19,255 nt of DNA from UBA11524 sp963642705 (GCA_963642705.1 CAVIHU010000036.1:1-19255); one strand, 5' to 3'; shown: positions 1 to 8,119, counted from the first letter of the stretch. Notes: a model not told the origin generated them from the sequence alone. Translations and numbers: made by a program.

Positions 1-126
1 TGTTGCGACTCCATTATACCATATCTCTAATGAACTTCCTTTTCTTTTTGAGGGGGTCATATCATTTTAACACATACATCAACTCTCTTTTACAATGAAA
101 AAATCGTATGTTTCCGCCGATTTTTC

Positions 127-155
127 TTGACTTTTCGGCTGTTTCCTGCTATTGT
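127..155 (+). promoter_or_regulatory. Sigma-A-type promoter of the ACT/UPF0210/obg operon
   Basis: A TTGACT -35 element at 127-132 is followed after 17 bases by a TATTGT -10 element at 150-155, which predicts transcription starting near 162. This leaves a leader of about 60 bases before the ACT-domain gene. No other promoter of this quality lies upstream of the five-gene + strand operon. The -10 matches the consensus at four of six positions, so the call is moderate. Confidence 0.55.
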
Positions 156-179
156 TATGCATGGGCTTGTGTATGCATA
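156..179. repeat. Inverted repeat straddling the predicted transcription start
   Basis: TATGCAT at 156-162 and ATGCATA at 173-179 form a perfect 7-bp inverted repeat separated by 10 bases. Each arm contains the self-palindrome ATGCAT. The repeat overlaps the predicted start of transcription of the ACT/UPF0210 operon, a usual place for a repressor site. Which protein would bind is unknown, and a weak RNA hairpin in the leader is an alternative reading. Confidence 0.35.
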
Positions 180-220
180 CCCGTCATTTTTTGTTGAAAC
201 CGAACAGGAGGCTGCATCCT

Positions 221-493
221 ATGACCAAGGCTTTGATTTCCGTTACCGGTCAGGACACCACCGGCATCATTGCGCGCGTCGCAACCAAGCTGTCAGAGCT
301 TAATATTAATATACTCGATATCACCCAGACCATTCTCTCCGGCTGCTTCACCATGATGATGGTGGTCGACCTGGACGGTGCACATATGGAATTTGCCGCA
401 GTGGATGAAGCCTTCCAGCCCATCCGCGATGAAATGAAGCTGAATATTCATCTCCAGCGCATGGATATTTTCGACGCGATGCACCGCATCTAA
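221..493 (+). CDS. ACT domain-containing protein (UPF0237 family)
   Basis: This 90-residue protein is a single stand-alone ACT domain, a fold that usually binds amino acids or other small ligands as a sensor. The N-terminus MTKALISVTGQDTTGIIARV has the first beta strand and the G-x-D-x-x-G-I turn typical of ACT ligand-binding sites, and NINILDITQTI is the usual second strand. The ATG at 221 is chosen over an in-frame ATG at 152 because AGGAGG lies at 206-211, nine bases upstream, whereas 152 falls inside the promoter. It is followed after 13 bases by the UPF0210 gene, and the ACT/UPF0210 pair is known to be conserved in Firmicutes and archaea. That suggests the two work together, but the ligand and process are unknown. 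Confidence 0.9.
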   Translation: MTKALISVTGQDTTGIIARVATKLSELNINILDITQTILSGCFTMMMVVDLDGAHMEFAAVDEAFQPIRDEMKLNIHLQRMDIFDAMHRI

Positions 494-506
494 GGAGGAA
501 GCTGCA

Positions 507-1853
507 ATGATCGAAACCGGCGAAATCCTCCAAACCATGGCAATGATTCAGGAGCAGAATTTCGATATCCGCACCATCACGCTGGGCATCAATCTGCTCG
601 ACTGCGCTCATCCGTCCGCCGAGGCATGTGCTCAGCGCGTCTACGACAAAATCTGCCGCATTGCGAAGGATCTTGTCCGCACAGGCGAAGCCATCGAGCG
701 TGAGCTTGGCATCCCGATTGTCAACAAGCGCATTTCCGTCACGCCGGTCAGCATGATCTGCCAAGGCGACCCCAAACTGATTGCCAGGGCGCTTGACCGT
801 GCGGCAAAGGAAATGGGCGTCAACTTTCTCGGCGGCTACTCCGCGTTGATGCAAAAGGGAGCAACACACGCCGACCAGCGCCTGCTGGAGTCCATTCCCG
901 AAGTGCTTGCCACGACCGAACGCCTCTGTTCCTCCGTCAATGTCGGCAGCACGCGCGCAGGCATTAATATGGATGCAGTCCGTGAAATGGGCGAAATCAT
1001 CAAGAAGACGGCTGACCTGACTGCTGATACAGACGGTCTGGGTTGCGCGAAGCTCGTTGTGTTCTGCAATGCCGTAGAGGACAACCCCTTCATGGCCGGC
1101 GCGTTCTGCGGTCCGGGCGAGCCGGAATGTGCCATTAATGTCGGCGTATCGGGTCCCGGTGTCGTCAAGCGTGCTCTGGAAAGCGTCAAAGGACAACCCT
1201 TTGATGTTGTTGCAGAGACCATCAAGAAGACGGCGTTCAAGATTACGCGTGTCGGTCAGTTGGTTGCCCGTGAGGCATCAAATCGCCTGAATATCCCCTT
1301 CGGCATTGTTGACCTTTCCCTTGCACCCACGCCCGCCCGCGGTGACTCCGTTGCGCATGTGCTAACGGAGATGGGTCTGGAAATGGCCGGCGCACCCGGT
1401 ACGACTGCCGCACTTGCGTTGCTGAACGATGCCGTCAAGAAGGGCGGCGTCATGGCTTCCAACCACGTTGGCGGACTCAGCGGCGCTTTCATCCCTGTCA
1501 GCGAAGACATCGGCATGATTGAGGCTGCCTCTGCAGGCGCACTGACGCTGGAGAAGCTCGAGGCAATGACCTGCGTCTGCTCCGTAGGGCTGGACATGAT
1601 CGCCATTCCCGGAGACACGACGGCCGCGACCATTTCCGGCATCATCGCAGATGAAGCTGCCATCGGCATGATCAACAACAAGACGACTGCAGTCCGCGTG
1701 GTTCCTGCTGTCGGCAAGAAAGCCGGGGACACAGTCGAATTCGGTGGACTGCTCGGCTTCGCGCCTGTCATGCCGGTCAATCATTATTCCAGTGAAGCAT
1801 TCGTTGCGCGCGGCGGCCGCATTCCCGCACCGCTGCATTCCCTGCGCAACTGA
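507..1853 (+). CDS. PFL family protein (UPF0210 / DUF711)
   Basis: The 448-residue product is a full-length member of UPF0210, a conserved family of unknown function with distant similarity to the pyruvate formate-lyase fold. Recognisable family blocks are NKRISVTP (residues 73-80), GGYSALMQKG (109-118), VGSTRAGINMDAV (146-158), GVSGPGVVKRAL (213-224) and LAPTPARGDSVA further on. No signal peptide or membrane segment is visible, so it should be cytoplasmic. The start at 507 has AAGGAGGA eight bases upstream, overlapping the stop region of the ACT gene, so the two are probably translated together. I do not see the glycyl-radical motif of a true formate-lyase and do not infer that activity. The family assignment is secure; the function is not known. 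Confidence 0.92.
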   Translation: MIETGEILQTMAMIQEQNFDIRTITLGINLLDCAHPSAEACAQRVYDKICRIAKDLVRTGEAIERELGIPIVNKRISVTPVSMICQGDPKLIARALDRAAKEMGVNFLGGYSALMQKGATHADQRLLESIPEVLATTERLCSSVNVGSTRAGINMDAVREMGEIIKKTADLTADTDGLGCAKLVVFCNAVEDNPFMAGAFCGPGEPECAINVGVSGPGVVKRALESVKGQPFDVVAETIKKTAFKITRVGQLVAREASNRLNIPFGIVDLSLAPTPARGDSVAHVLTEMGLEMAGAPGTTAALALLNDAVKKGGVMASNHVGGLSGAFIPVSEDIGMIEAASAGALTLEKLEAMTCVCSVGLDMIAIPGDTTAATISGIIADEAAIGMINNKTTAVRVVPAVGKKAGDTVEFGGLLGFAPVMPVNHYSSEAFVARGGRIPAPLHSLRN

Positions 1854-1877
1854 GTTTCATCCCTGATCGGAGGTTTT

Positions 1878-3161
1878 ATGGGTAACTTTGTCGACCATGT
1901 AAAAATCACCTGCAAGGCAGGCAACGGTGGTAACGGCAGCACCTCGTTCCATCGCGAAAAATTCGTTCTAAACGGCGGACCCGACGGCGGCGATGGCGGC
2001 AACGGCGGAAACATCAACTTCTATGCCGACGTGAATATGCATACGCTGCTCGACTTCCGCTTCCGAAGCAAATATACGGCGGAAAACGGCGTTGACGGTG
2101 CGGCGGGCTGCTGCACAGGCAAGCGCGGCGAGGATTTACTCATTAAGGTGCCTGTCGGGACGGTCATCCGCGATGCCGAATCCGGCGCTGTTGTCGCGGA
2201 CATGGACACACCTGGCGAAACGCGCATCATCCTGCACGGAGGACGCGGCGGCTGGGGCAACCGGCATTTTGCCACGCCGACCCGTCAGGCGCCCAACTTT
2301 GCCAAGCCCGGCATCAAGACGGAAGTATACACCTTCCTGCTGGAGCTCAAGACTATCGCGGACGTTGGGCTTGTCGGCTATCCGAACGTCGGCAAGTCAA
2401 CCATTCTGTCCATCCTCACGAGCGCCAAGCCCAAAATCGGCAACTATCATTTCACGACGATCACACCAAATCTGGGTATTGTCCGCCGCCATGGCAAGGA
2501 TATCGTCATGGCAGACATTCCCGGTCTGATTGAAGGAGCCTCTGACGGTGCCGGTCTCGGACATGACTTCCTGCGCCATGTCGAACGCACGCGGCTGCTG
2601 CTGCACGTCATCGATATTGCCGGCAGCGAAGGGCGCGATCCGCTTGATGATTTCAAGACCATCAACCATGAGCTGGCAAACTACGGCGAGCTGGCACAGC
2701 GTCCGCAGATTGTCGTGTGCAACAAAGCGGATCTGCTCGATACAGAAACCGCCGCCGAGAACGTTAATCGGCTCAAGGTACTGTTGGCAGAGCTGGGGCT
2801 GGATTACCCCGTGTTTGTCGTTTCTGCTGCAACACATCAGGGCTTCGAGCCGCTGCTGGACAAGACCGAGGCAATGCTCGAGCAGCTGCCGCCGATTGTC
2901 CACTATGAGGAAGAGGTCAGCTTTGTCGATGCAGTCAGCGAAGGCGGCTTCGAGGTCGTCCGTGACAATGCAGTCTATGAGGTTGTCGGACCTTCAATGC
3001 AGCGTCTGATTGACTCCGTGAATTTCGATGATGAGGAATCGATGAATTGGTTCCACCGCACGCTTCGCAAGTGGGGTGTGATTGATGCGCTTCGCCAGGC
3101 AGGTGCCAGGGAAGGCGACACTGTCCGCATCATTGATATGGAATTTGATTTTGTTGAGTAA
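1878..3161 (+). CDS. obg: GTPase Obg (ribosome assembly / stress GTPase)
   Basis: Obg is an essential GTPase that associates with the large ribosomal subunit and links ribosome maturation to growth and stress signalling. This 427-residue copy has all three family domains. Residues 1-158 are the glycine-rich Obg fold (GGDGGNGG around 37-44, GGRGGWGNRHFATP around 121-134). The G domain has G1 GYPNVGKST (167-175), switch residues TTITPN (193-198), G3 DIPG (213-216), G4 NKAD (282-285) and G5 SAA (316-318). The C-terminal OCT domain, with RTLRKWGVIDALRQAG, runs to the end. Length and motifs are intact. An AGG-rich site (GGAGG) precedes the ATG. It lies 24 bases after the UPF0210 gene and directly before yhbY, a common pairing in Clostridia. 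Confidence 0.97.
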   Translation: MGNFVDHVKITCKAGNGGNGSTSFHREKFVLNGGPDGGDGGNGGNINFYADVNMHTLLDFRFRSKYTAENGVDGAAGCCTGKRGEDLLIKVPVGTVIRDAESGAVVADMDTPGETRIILHGGRGGWGNRHFATPTRQAPNFAKPGIKTEVYTFLLELKTIADVGLVGYPNVGKSTILSILTSAKPKIGNYHFTTITPNLGIVRRHGKDIVMADIPGLIEGASDGAGLGHDFLRHVERTRLLLHVIDIAGSEGRDPLDDFKTINHELANYGELAQRPQIVVCNKADLLDTETAAENVNRLKVLLAELGLDYPVFVVSAATHQGFEPLLDKTEAMLEQLPPIVHYEEEVSFVDAVSEGGFEVVRDNAVYEVVGPSMQRLIDSVNFDDEESMNWFHRTLRKWGVIDALRQAGAREGDTVRIIDMEFDFVE

Positions 3162-3172
3162 AGGTGAAACGA

Positions 3173-3463
3173 ATGAACAGCAAACAGCGCGCTATGCTCC
3201 GCAGCATGGCCAATACCATGGAAACCATCCTCTATGTCGGCAAGGACGGCATCGTGCCGGGCACCGTCAAGCAAGCAAGCGATGCCCTTGAAGCACGCGA
3301 GCTGATTAAGTGCGCCGTGCAGCAGGGCTGTCCGTTGACAGCTCGCGAAGCCGTCACGGAGCTGTGCCGCGAGCTGGGCGCAGAACCTGTGCAATGCATC
3401 GGCCGGCGCTTCGTTATGTATCGCCCGAGCACGGAAAACCCACGCATCATTCTGGAGGATTAA
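3173..3463 (+). CDS. yhbY: YhbY-family ribosome-associated RNA-binding protein (CRM domain)
   Basis: The 96-residue product is a single CRM domain, the RNA-binding fold of YhbY/YqeI, which associates with pre-50S ribosomal particles. Residues 18-30 carry the diagnostic strand-loop ILYVGKDGIVPG, with the GxxG-like RNA loop at GKDG (23-26), followed by ALEARELIKCAV and IGRRFVMYRPS in the expected order. The ATG at 3173 is preferred because AAGGTG at 3161-3166 gives good spacing. An in-frame GTG at 3164 would add three residues but lies within that ribosome site. The gene begins 11 bases after the obg stop, so obg and yhbY are almost certainly one transcript, fitting a shared role in large-subunit assembly. 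Confidence 0.93.
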   Translation: MNSKQRAMLRSMANTMETILYVGKDGIVPGTVKQASDALEARELIKCAVQQGCPLTAREAVTELCRELGAEPVQCIGRRFVMYRPSTENPRIILED

Positions 3464-3465
3464 CG

Positions 3466-3948
3466 GTGCTTCATCCGTTTCCACCCGTGTTTGACGCACA
3501 GTCCGCGACACTGATTCTTGGCAGCTTTCCGTCTGTACAGAGCCGTGAAACTGGCTTCTATTATGCTCATCCGCGCAACCGCTTCTGGACGATGCTTTCG
3601 GCTGTTTACGGTGAACCTCTGCCCATGACCATTGCCGACAAGCGGCGGCTCCTCCTGACAAACCATCTCGCCATCTGGGATGTCATTGCTTCCTGTGAAA
3701 TTGACGGCTCTGCGGACGCATCCGTGCGTCATGCCGTACCTGTCGACCTTTCGGTCATTTTCCGACATGCCGATATTCAGCGCGTCCTGTGCAACGGCAA
3801 GCTTGCCGGTACCCTATACGCCCGTTACCTGAAGGAATCAACCGGACTTGAAGCAGCCATCCTCCCTTCCACCAGCCCTGCCAATGCCGCGTGGTCCCTG
3901 ACGAGGCTGACAGAGACTTGGCTGCCATACCTGATTGCGAGCCATTAA
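3466..3948 (+). CDS. DNA-deoxyinosine glycosylase (UDG superfamily, family 6/HDG-like)
   Basis: This 160-residue enzyme is predicted to excise hypoxanthine (deaminated adenine), and possibly other deaminated bases, from DNA as the first step of base excision repair. It shows the motif-1 block GSFPS (19-23) followed by GFYYAHPRNRFW (30-41), in which Asn38 sits at the expected catalytic position, and the second block LPSTSPAN (133-140). Translation probably starts at GTG 3466, two bases after the yhbY stop, with GGAGG at 3454-3458. A longer in-frame reading from 3310 overlaps yhbY and has no family similarity in its extension. As the last gene of the operon it is followed 16 bases later by a terminator. 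The exact base specificity is inferred from the family and not proven by sequence. Confidence 0.88.
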   Translation: MLHPFPPVFDAQSATLILGSFPSVQSRETGFYYAHPRNRFWTMLSAVYGEPLPMTIADKRRLLLTNHLAIWDVIASCEIDGSADASVRHAVPVDLSVIFRHADIQRVLCNGKLAGTLYARYLKESTGLEAAILPSTSPANAAWSLTRLTETWLPYLIASH

Positions 3949-3964
3949 GGCAATACTGCACATA

Positions 3965-4005
3965 AAAACACTCCGCATCCCCTATTTGAGGGTGCGGAGT
4001 GTTTT
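3965..4005. terminator. Bidirectional Rho-independent terminator
   Basis: AAAACACTCCGCA pairs with TGCGGAGTGTTTT, with an inner CCC/GGG pairing and one bulged T around a short loop. The A-run on the left and the T-run on the right make it work in both directions. It separates the glycosylase gene (+) from the convergent aminopeptidase gene (-), whose stop is only eight bases away. Confidence 0.85.
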
Positions 4006-4012
4006 CTATGGC

Positions 4013-5404
4013 TTATTCCGCCGCATTCTCCAGGAACGCGCGGTAGCACTTGTATTCCTCCCACAGGTCAACCTTGCTGACAACCTCCCACGGCGCATGC
4101 ATGCTCAGCACAGGCAGACCGCAGTCAATTACATTCATGCCGTACTTGGCGCAGATGTATGCAATCGTTCCACCGCCGCCAGCATCGACCTTACCCAGCT
4201 CAGCCGTCTGCCAGCAAACATTCGCGTCATCGCAGATTCGACGAACCTGCGCGACAAATTCAGCGTTGGCATCGTTCGAGCCGCTCTTGCCACGGCTGCC
4301 GGTAAACTTATTGAATGTCACGCCGTTGCCAACGATGGAGGAGTTGCGCTTCTCGAAGACACCTGCGTAATTCGGGTCAAAGCCCGCGCTGACATCACTG
4401 GACAGCATGCGGCTGTTCTGCAGACAGCGGCGAAGCGTCAGGGGCTTTTCTCCGTTTTCCATGCAGGCAACCATTTCCGCCATCGTGTTCTCGAAGTACA
4501 TTGCCGCCATGCCCGTTGCGCCGACACTCCCGATTTCTTCCTTGTCCGTCAGCACCGCCGCAAGCGTATATTCCGGCGTACCCTCGTAATTGAGCACTGC
4601 CATCATTGACGGGTACGCGCACACGCGGTCATCATGCCCGTACGCCATAATCAGACTGCGGTCAAAGCCAAGGTCGCGCGCCGCACCAGCCGGAACAGCC
4701 TCGAGCTCTGCGGAGATGAAGTCCTCTTCTTCGATGCCGTATTCCTTTTGAAGAATCTCCAGCACCGCCGTCTTGACCGGATCCTTCTCCTCATCCTTCT
4801 TCGGCTCACTGCCGATGATGATATTCAGGCTGTCTCCCTCGATGACCTTTGCAGCTGTCTTGCTCATCTGGTCGCCTGCCAAATGAATCAGCAGGTCAGA
4901 GATATAGAAGACAGGATCAGACGCCTTTTCACCGATGTTCAGCGTCACGGTTGAGCCATCCTTCTTCACAACAACGCCGTGAAGTGCCAGCGGCAGCGCA
5001 ACCCACTGATACTTTTTGATTCCGCCGTAATAATGCGTATCGAGATACGCCAGGTGCTCATCTTCATACAGCGGATTCTGCTTGATATCGATGCGCGGCG
5101 AGTCGATATGCGCACCGAGGATATTCATGCCGAATTCGATGGGCTTCTTGCCGATGACGAACAGCATGATGTCCTTGTTCATCCATGCGCGGTACACGCG
5201 GTCACCGGGCTTGAGCTGACGTCCTTCCCTGATGATGTCCATCAGGTCGACAAAGCCCTTCGCCTTCGCCTGACGAATGCCTTCCGTCACGCATTCGCGT
5301 TCTGTTTTGCCGGCATCCAGAAATGCCTTATAATCCTCAGCGAAGGCGGAAAGCTGTTCTTTCTCGTTCGCTTCAAGGTTTTTCCATGCATTCTTGCGAT
5401 ACAT
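4013..5404 (-). CDS. M18 family aminopeptidase (aspartyl aminopeptidase-like)
   Basis: The 463-residue protein is a dinuclear zinc aminopeptidase of family M18, expected to remove N-terminal residues from peptides in the cytoplasm. Metal and catalytic blocks occur in family order: GAHIDSPR (97-104; His99, Asp101), GHDDR (256-260), DKEEIGS (287-293; Glu289/Glu290), SSDVSAGFDPNY (335-346) and SMHAPWE (434-440; His436). No signal peptide is present and the length is normal. The start has AAGGAGA suitably spaced upstream, and a promoter lies at 5456-5484. It is downstream of uxaC on the same strand, but a terminator between them and its own promoter indicate separate transcription. Preference for acidic N-terminal residues is the usual M18 property and is not shown here. 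Confidence 0.93.
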   Translation of the reverse strand: MYRKNAWKNLEANEKEQLSAFAEDYKAFLDAGKTERECVTEGIRQAKAKGFVDLMDIIREGRQLKPGDRVYRAWMNKDIMLFVIGKKPIEFGMNILGAHIDSPRIDIKQNPLYEDEHLAYLDTHYYGGIKKYQWVALPLALHGVVVKKDGSTVTLNIGEKASDPVFYISDLLIHLAGDQMSKTAAKVIEGDSLNIIIGSEPKKDEEKDPVKTAVLEILQKEYGIEEEDFISAELEAVPAGAARDLGFDRSLIMAYGHDDRVCAYPSMMAVLNYEGTPEYTLAAVLTDKEEIGSVGATGMAAMYFENTMAEMVACMENGEKPLTLRRCLQNSRMLSSDVSAGFDPNYAGVFEKRNSSIVGNGVTFNKFTGSRGKSGSNDANAEFVAQVRRICDDANVCWQTAELGKVDAGGGGTIAYICAKYGMNVIDCGLPVLSMHAPWEVVSKVDLWEEYKCYRAFLENAAE

Positions 5405-5455
5405 TGCTTTATTCTCCTTACAGAAGCATTTTTCCGTTTCTTCCGGAATAATGAT

Positions 5456-5484
5456 ATTATACGCCTATGAAACCCGATTCGCAA
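5456..5484 (-). promoter_or_regulatory. Promoter of the M18 aminopeptidase gene
   Basis: Read on the - strand, TTGCGA (5484-5479) is followed by a 17-base spacer and a perfect TATAAT (5461-5456). Transcription would begin near 5449, leaving a leader of about 45 bases that carries the AAGGAGA ribosome site. Confidence 0.7.
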
Positions 5485-5510
5485 CCATCGGTGCAAAAAC
5501 GTTTCCCAGC

Positions 5511-5547
5511 AATCAAAATGCCGGACGGTCTGTTTGACTGTCCGGCA
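5511..5547 (-). terminator. Rho-independent terminator of uxaC
   Basis: On the - strand TGCCGGACAGTC and GACCGTCCGGCA form a 12-bp stem with one G-T wobble and a five-base loop (hairpin 5519-5547), followed by TTTTGATT. It begins six bases after the uxaC stop and lies upstream of the aminopeptidase promoter. Confidence 0.85.
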
Positions 5548-5552
5548 GAAGT

Positions 5553-6962
5553 TCACTTGGTCGGAAAACCAAAGTATGTACGCGCATTATCGCAGGAAAT
5601 GCCGCGGACGATATCGCCGAGAATGTCGTAATCCTGCGGGAATCGACCGTCCTCCACCCATTCGCCCAGCAGCCGGCACAGGATACGGCGGAAATACTCA
5701 TGGCGCGGATACGAGAGGAAAGAGCGGCTATCCGTCAGCATGCCGACAAAGCCAGCAAGATAACCCAGATTTGCAAGGCTCGTGAGCTGATTCGTCATGC
5801 CGGTAAAGTGGTCGTTAAACCACCATGCAGAGCCGTGCTGAATCTTGCAAACCGCATCAGAGGACTGGAAGCAACCGCAAAGCGTGTCAATCGCCTGATC
5901 GTCCGCCGGATTGAGCGAATAGAGAATCGTGCGTGGCAGACCGGATTCCGATTCCACCGCACCCATGAATGCAGCAAGCTGATCGACCGGCGCATAGTTG
6001 TTGATGGTATCATAGCCGGTATCGGGACCGAGCTTTGCGAACATGACGCTGTTGTTGTCGCGGCGGCAACCGTAGTGCAGCTGCATCGTCCAGTTCAGCT
6101 TCTTGTACTGCTTTGCAAAGAAGAGCATCGCAGCCGTCTTATACTGGGCGACTTCCTTATCCGTCAGTGTCTCCCCTGCCGCTTTCTTCGCGAAAATGCC
6201 TTCGATGACTGCATCATCTGCCGGCTCATAGACGACGTAGTTCAGACCATGATCGGACAGACGGCAATTGTTCTCATGGAAGTAATGCATCCGCTTTTCG
6301 AGCACAGACTTCAGGTCGGCAAACGTGTGAATTTCCATATCAGCAGCCTTTTCGAGCTTGCTGATGTACGTCATGAAATCCGGCTTCTCGATGTTGACCG
6401 CCTTGTCAGGACGCCATGCCGGCAGCACGTTCGTCTTGAAGGACTTGTCTGCCAGTAACTTTTGATGATACTCCAGCGTATCAATCGGATCATCCGTCGT
6501 GCAGATGGTCTCGACGTTGCTCATCGCAATCAGACCGCGCGTGGTGTAGCCAGGCTTCTGAAGCGTCTCATTCGCAATCTTCCATACCTCGTCCGCCGTC
6601 TTTGCGCTCAGCGTGCCGTGATATCCGAAGAAACGCTGCAGCTCAAGGTGCGTCCAGTGATACAGCGGATTACCGATTGCCTTGCCGACAACCTCTGCCC
6701 ACTTGCAAAACTTCTCGTAGTCGCTCGCGCCGCCGGTGATGTAGTATTCATCCACACCTGCGCAGCGCATCAGGCGCCACTTGTAATGGTCGCCGCCCAG
6801 CCAGACCTGGGTAATGTTCTCGAAGCGATGGTCATCCCAGATTTCTTTCGGACTGATGTGGCAGTGATAGTCGATGATCGGGCACGATGCCGCATACTCG
6901 TGATAGAGCTTGCGTGCCGTTTCCGTGTTCAGCAGAAAATCCTCATTCATGAAAGTGGTCAT
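5553..6962 (-). CDS. uxaC: Glucuronate/galacturonate isomerase (uronate isomerase)
   Basis: UxaC interconverts D-galacturonate and D-tagaturonate, and D-glucuronate and D-fructuronate, the first cytoplasmic step of hexuronate use. The 469-residue protein matches the family length. It begins with the conserved block IIDYHCHISPKEIWDD, whose His33 and His35 form the metal-binding HxH of this amidohydrolase-superfamily enzyme, followed by the family signatures QVWLGGDHYKWR and, near the end, SYPRHEYFRRILCRLLGEWV. The ATG at 6962 has GAAGGGAG nine bases upstream. It is preceded on the same strand by lacI, with a 65-base gap, and faces uxaB/uxaA across the divergent promoter region. All three enzymes of the galacturonate-to-KDG route are therefore present. 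Assignment is firm. Confidence 0.97.
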   Translation of the reverse strand: MTTFMNEDFLLNTETARKLYHEYAASCPIIDYHCHISPKEIWDDHRFENITQVWLGGDHYKWRLMRCAGVDEYYITGGASDYEKFCKWAEVVGKAIGNPLYHWTHLELQRFFGYHGTLSAKTADEVWKIANETLQKPGYTTRGLIAMSNVETICTTDDPIDTLEYHQKLLADKSFKTNVLPAWRPDKAVNIEKPDFMTYISKLEKAADMEIHTFADLKSVLEKRMHYFHENNCRLSDHGLNYVVYEPADDAVIEGIFAKKAAGETLTDKEVAQYKTAAMLFFAKQYKKLNWTMQLHYGCRRDNNSVMFAKLGPDTGYDTINNYAPVDQLAAFMGAVESESGLPRTILYSLNPADDQAIDTLCGCFQSSDAVCKIQHGSAWWFNDHFTGMTNQLTSLANLGYLAGFVGMLTDSRSFLSYPRHEYFRRILCRLLGEWVEDGRFPQDYDILGDIVRGISCDNARTYFGFPTK

Positions 6963-7001
6963 TTCAATGAGCTCCCTTCAAGTAAATATTGTTTATGCAA
7001 A

Positions 7002-7014
7002 CCGCACCATGCGG
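7002..7014 (-). promoter_or_regulatory. Small hairpin between lacI and uxaC
   Basis: On the - strand CCGCA-TGG-TGCGG forms a 5-bp stem with a three-base loop in the 65-base gap between the lacI stop and uxaC. It is preceded by a T-run and followed by TTTGCAT. It could be a weak attenuator or an RNA-processing or stability element setting different levels for regulator and enzyme. The stem is short, so this is tentative. Confidence 0.3.
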
Positions 7015-7027
7015 GAAAAAGCTTCTT

Positions 7028-8041
7028 TTACCTGCTTGAACCTCTTCGGATGATTTCGGCAGTAAACACCGTCTTCTCCGGCATTTCCCGCCCTTCGAGC
7101 GCACCAAGCATCGTCTCGACAATCCGGTCGCAGATAGCAGGCAAACGGTTGTCCACGCTCGTCAGCTCCGGCTCCGTGCACAGGCAAACGTTACTGTTGT
7201 TGTAGCCGATGATGCTCAAATCATCCGGCACGCGTTTGCCTGTCGCCTGTGCGAATTTCATTGCTCCGACCGCCATCACGTCCTCGCTCGTCAGTACAGC
7301 ATCGAACTGCAATCCGTCCTTCTCCAGCGACAGCAGATAATCGCGCACTGCGTGAATACTGAACTTGTCATCCTCAAAATGGCGGAAAAGCGACTCATCA
7401 ACTGTTATGCCGTGCTCGACGAGTGCATCCCTGCAACCGGACAGTTTCCGCTGCCCGGAGTTGTTCGCCGAGTGATACAGATACAGTACGCGCTTGCAAC
7501 CCGAATCAAGCAGCTGACTCATAGCTTCTTTCATCGCACGCTCGTCATCGCAGATTACGCAGTACACATTCGGGCACTGGAACGACCCATTGAGCATCAC
7601 GACCGGCAGCATCGATGCCGCCTGACGGATATACTCATTGTTGTCCGTCTCCTCCTCGATGAAGGTCGAACCCATGAGCACCATGCCGTCAACATGGCGG
7701 CTCACAAGCAATTCAACACCCTGCTGACGTGCCGCCAAATCACGGTCGGTGCAGGACAGCAGACAATCATAGTGCTTCTGCCGAAATGCACGCTCCAAAT
7801 ACGCCAATGCACGTGCCACATATGGATCGGACGCATCCGGGCAGAGCAGCCCGATGGTCTTCATGGTGTTCAGTCCAAGACCGCGCGCAAACGCATTCGG
7901 CACATAACCGCAGCTTTCAATCACCCTCATGACCTTGCGGCGCGTTGCTTCGGACACATGCGGACTGTTGTTCAGCACACGTGACACCGTTGCGATAGAT
8001 ACCCCTGCATGACGGGATATATCATAGATATTCAAGCCCAT
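7028..8041 (-). CDS. LacI-family transcriptional regulator of the uronate locus
   Basis: The 337-residue protein is a typical LacI-type repressor. It has an N-terminal helix-turn-helix (IYDISRHAGVSIATVSRVLN, about residues 5-24), a hinge region with NAFARGLG (49-56), and a periplasmic-binding-protein-like sensor domain from about 60 to the end. The ATG at 8041 (MGLNIYDIS) puts the HTH at the usual position and has AAAGGA upstream. In-frame codons further upstream precede or touch the predicted transcript start and lack a ribosome site. Position between uxaC and the divergent uxaBA genes makes it the probable local regulator, with an operator at 8265-8278. By analogy with hexuronate-responsive LacI proteins the inducer is probably galacturonate, tagaturonate or a related sugar acid. 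The effector cannot be read from the sequence. Confidence 0.92.
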   Translation of the reverse strand: MGLNIYDISRHAGVSIATVSRVLNNSPHVSEATRRKVMRVIESCGYVPNAFARGLGLNTMKTIGLLCPDASDPYVARALAYLERAFRQKHYDCLLSCTDRDLAARQQGVELLVSRHVDGMVLMGSTFIEEETDNNEYIRQAASMLPVVMLNGSFQCPNVYCVICDDERAMKEAMSQLLDSGCKRVLYLYHSANNSGQRKLSGCRDALVEHGITVDESLFRHFEDDKFSIHAVRDYLLSLEKDGLQFDAVLTSEDVMAVGAMKFAQATGKRVPDDLSIIGYNNSNVCLCTEPELTSVDNRLPAICDRIVETMLGALEGREMPEKTVFTAEIIRRGSSR

Positions 8042-8090
8042 CCCGTTCCTTTCTGGGTGTGTAAACACTTCCATTTCTTTTTCAATCCAC

Positions 8091-8119
8091 ATTATACACA
8101 GTTTCAGGTTATTTGGCAA
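8091..8119 (-). promoter_or_regulatory. Promoter of lacI-uxaC
   Basis: Read on the - strand, TTGCCA (8119-8114), a 17-base spacer and a perfect TATAAT (8096-8091) give a near-consensus sigma-A promoter. Transcription would start near 8084, about 43 bases before the lacI ATG. A short dyad, GTGT-AA-ACAC (8059-8068), lies in the leader and is too small to call an operator with confidence. Confidence 0.8.

Noticed and set aside
13..18. TATAAT-like -10 on the - strand for a divergent upstream gene
   Set aside because: The hexamer is perfect, but no acceptable -35 occurs 16-18 bases away and no - strand gene is visible at the window edge.
348..1196. Open frame of 282 codons on the - strand opposite UPF0210
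   Set aside because: It is antisense to a conserved gene, crosses the ACT/UPF0210 junction, and has no family resemblance.
3310..3465. Upstream extension of the deoxyinosine glycosylase into yhbY
   Set aside because: The extension is a frame-shifted reading of yhbY without similarity to the glycosylase family; GTG 3466 has a well-placed GGAGG.
5494..5505. AAACGTTT palindrome upstream of the aminopeptidase promoter as a cre site
   Set aside because: Outside the 8-bp core the flanks miss several cre positions, and such short palindromes occur by chance.
5700..7205. Two long + strand open frames (5700-6458 and 6462-7205) opposite uxaC and lacI
   Set aside because: Both are antisense shadows of well-identified genes; the composition is Arg/Val/His-rich with no motif.
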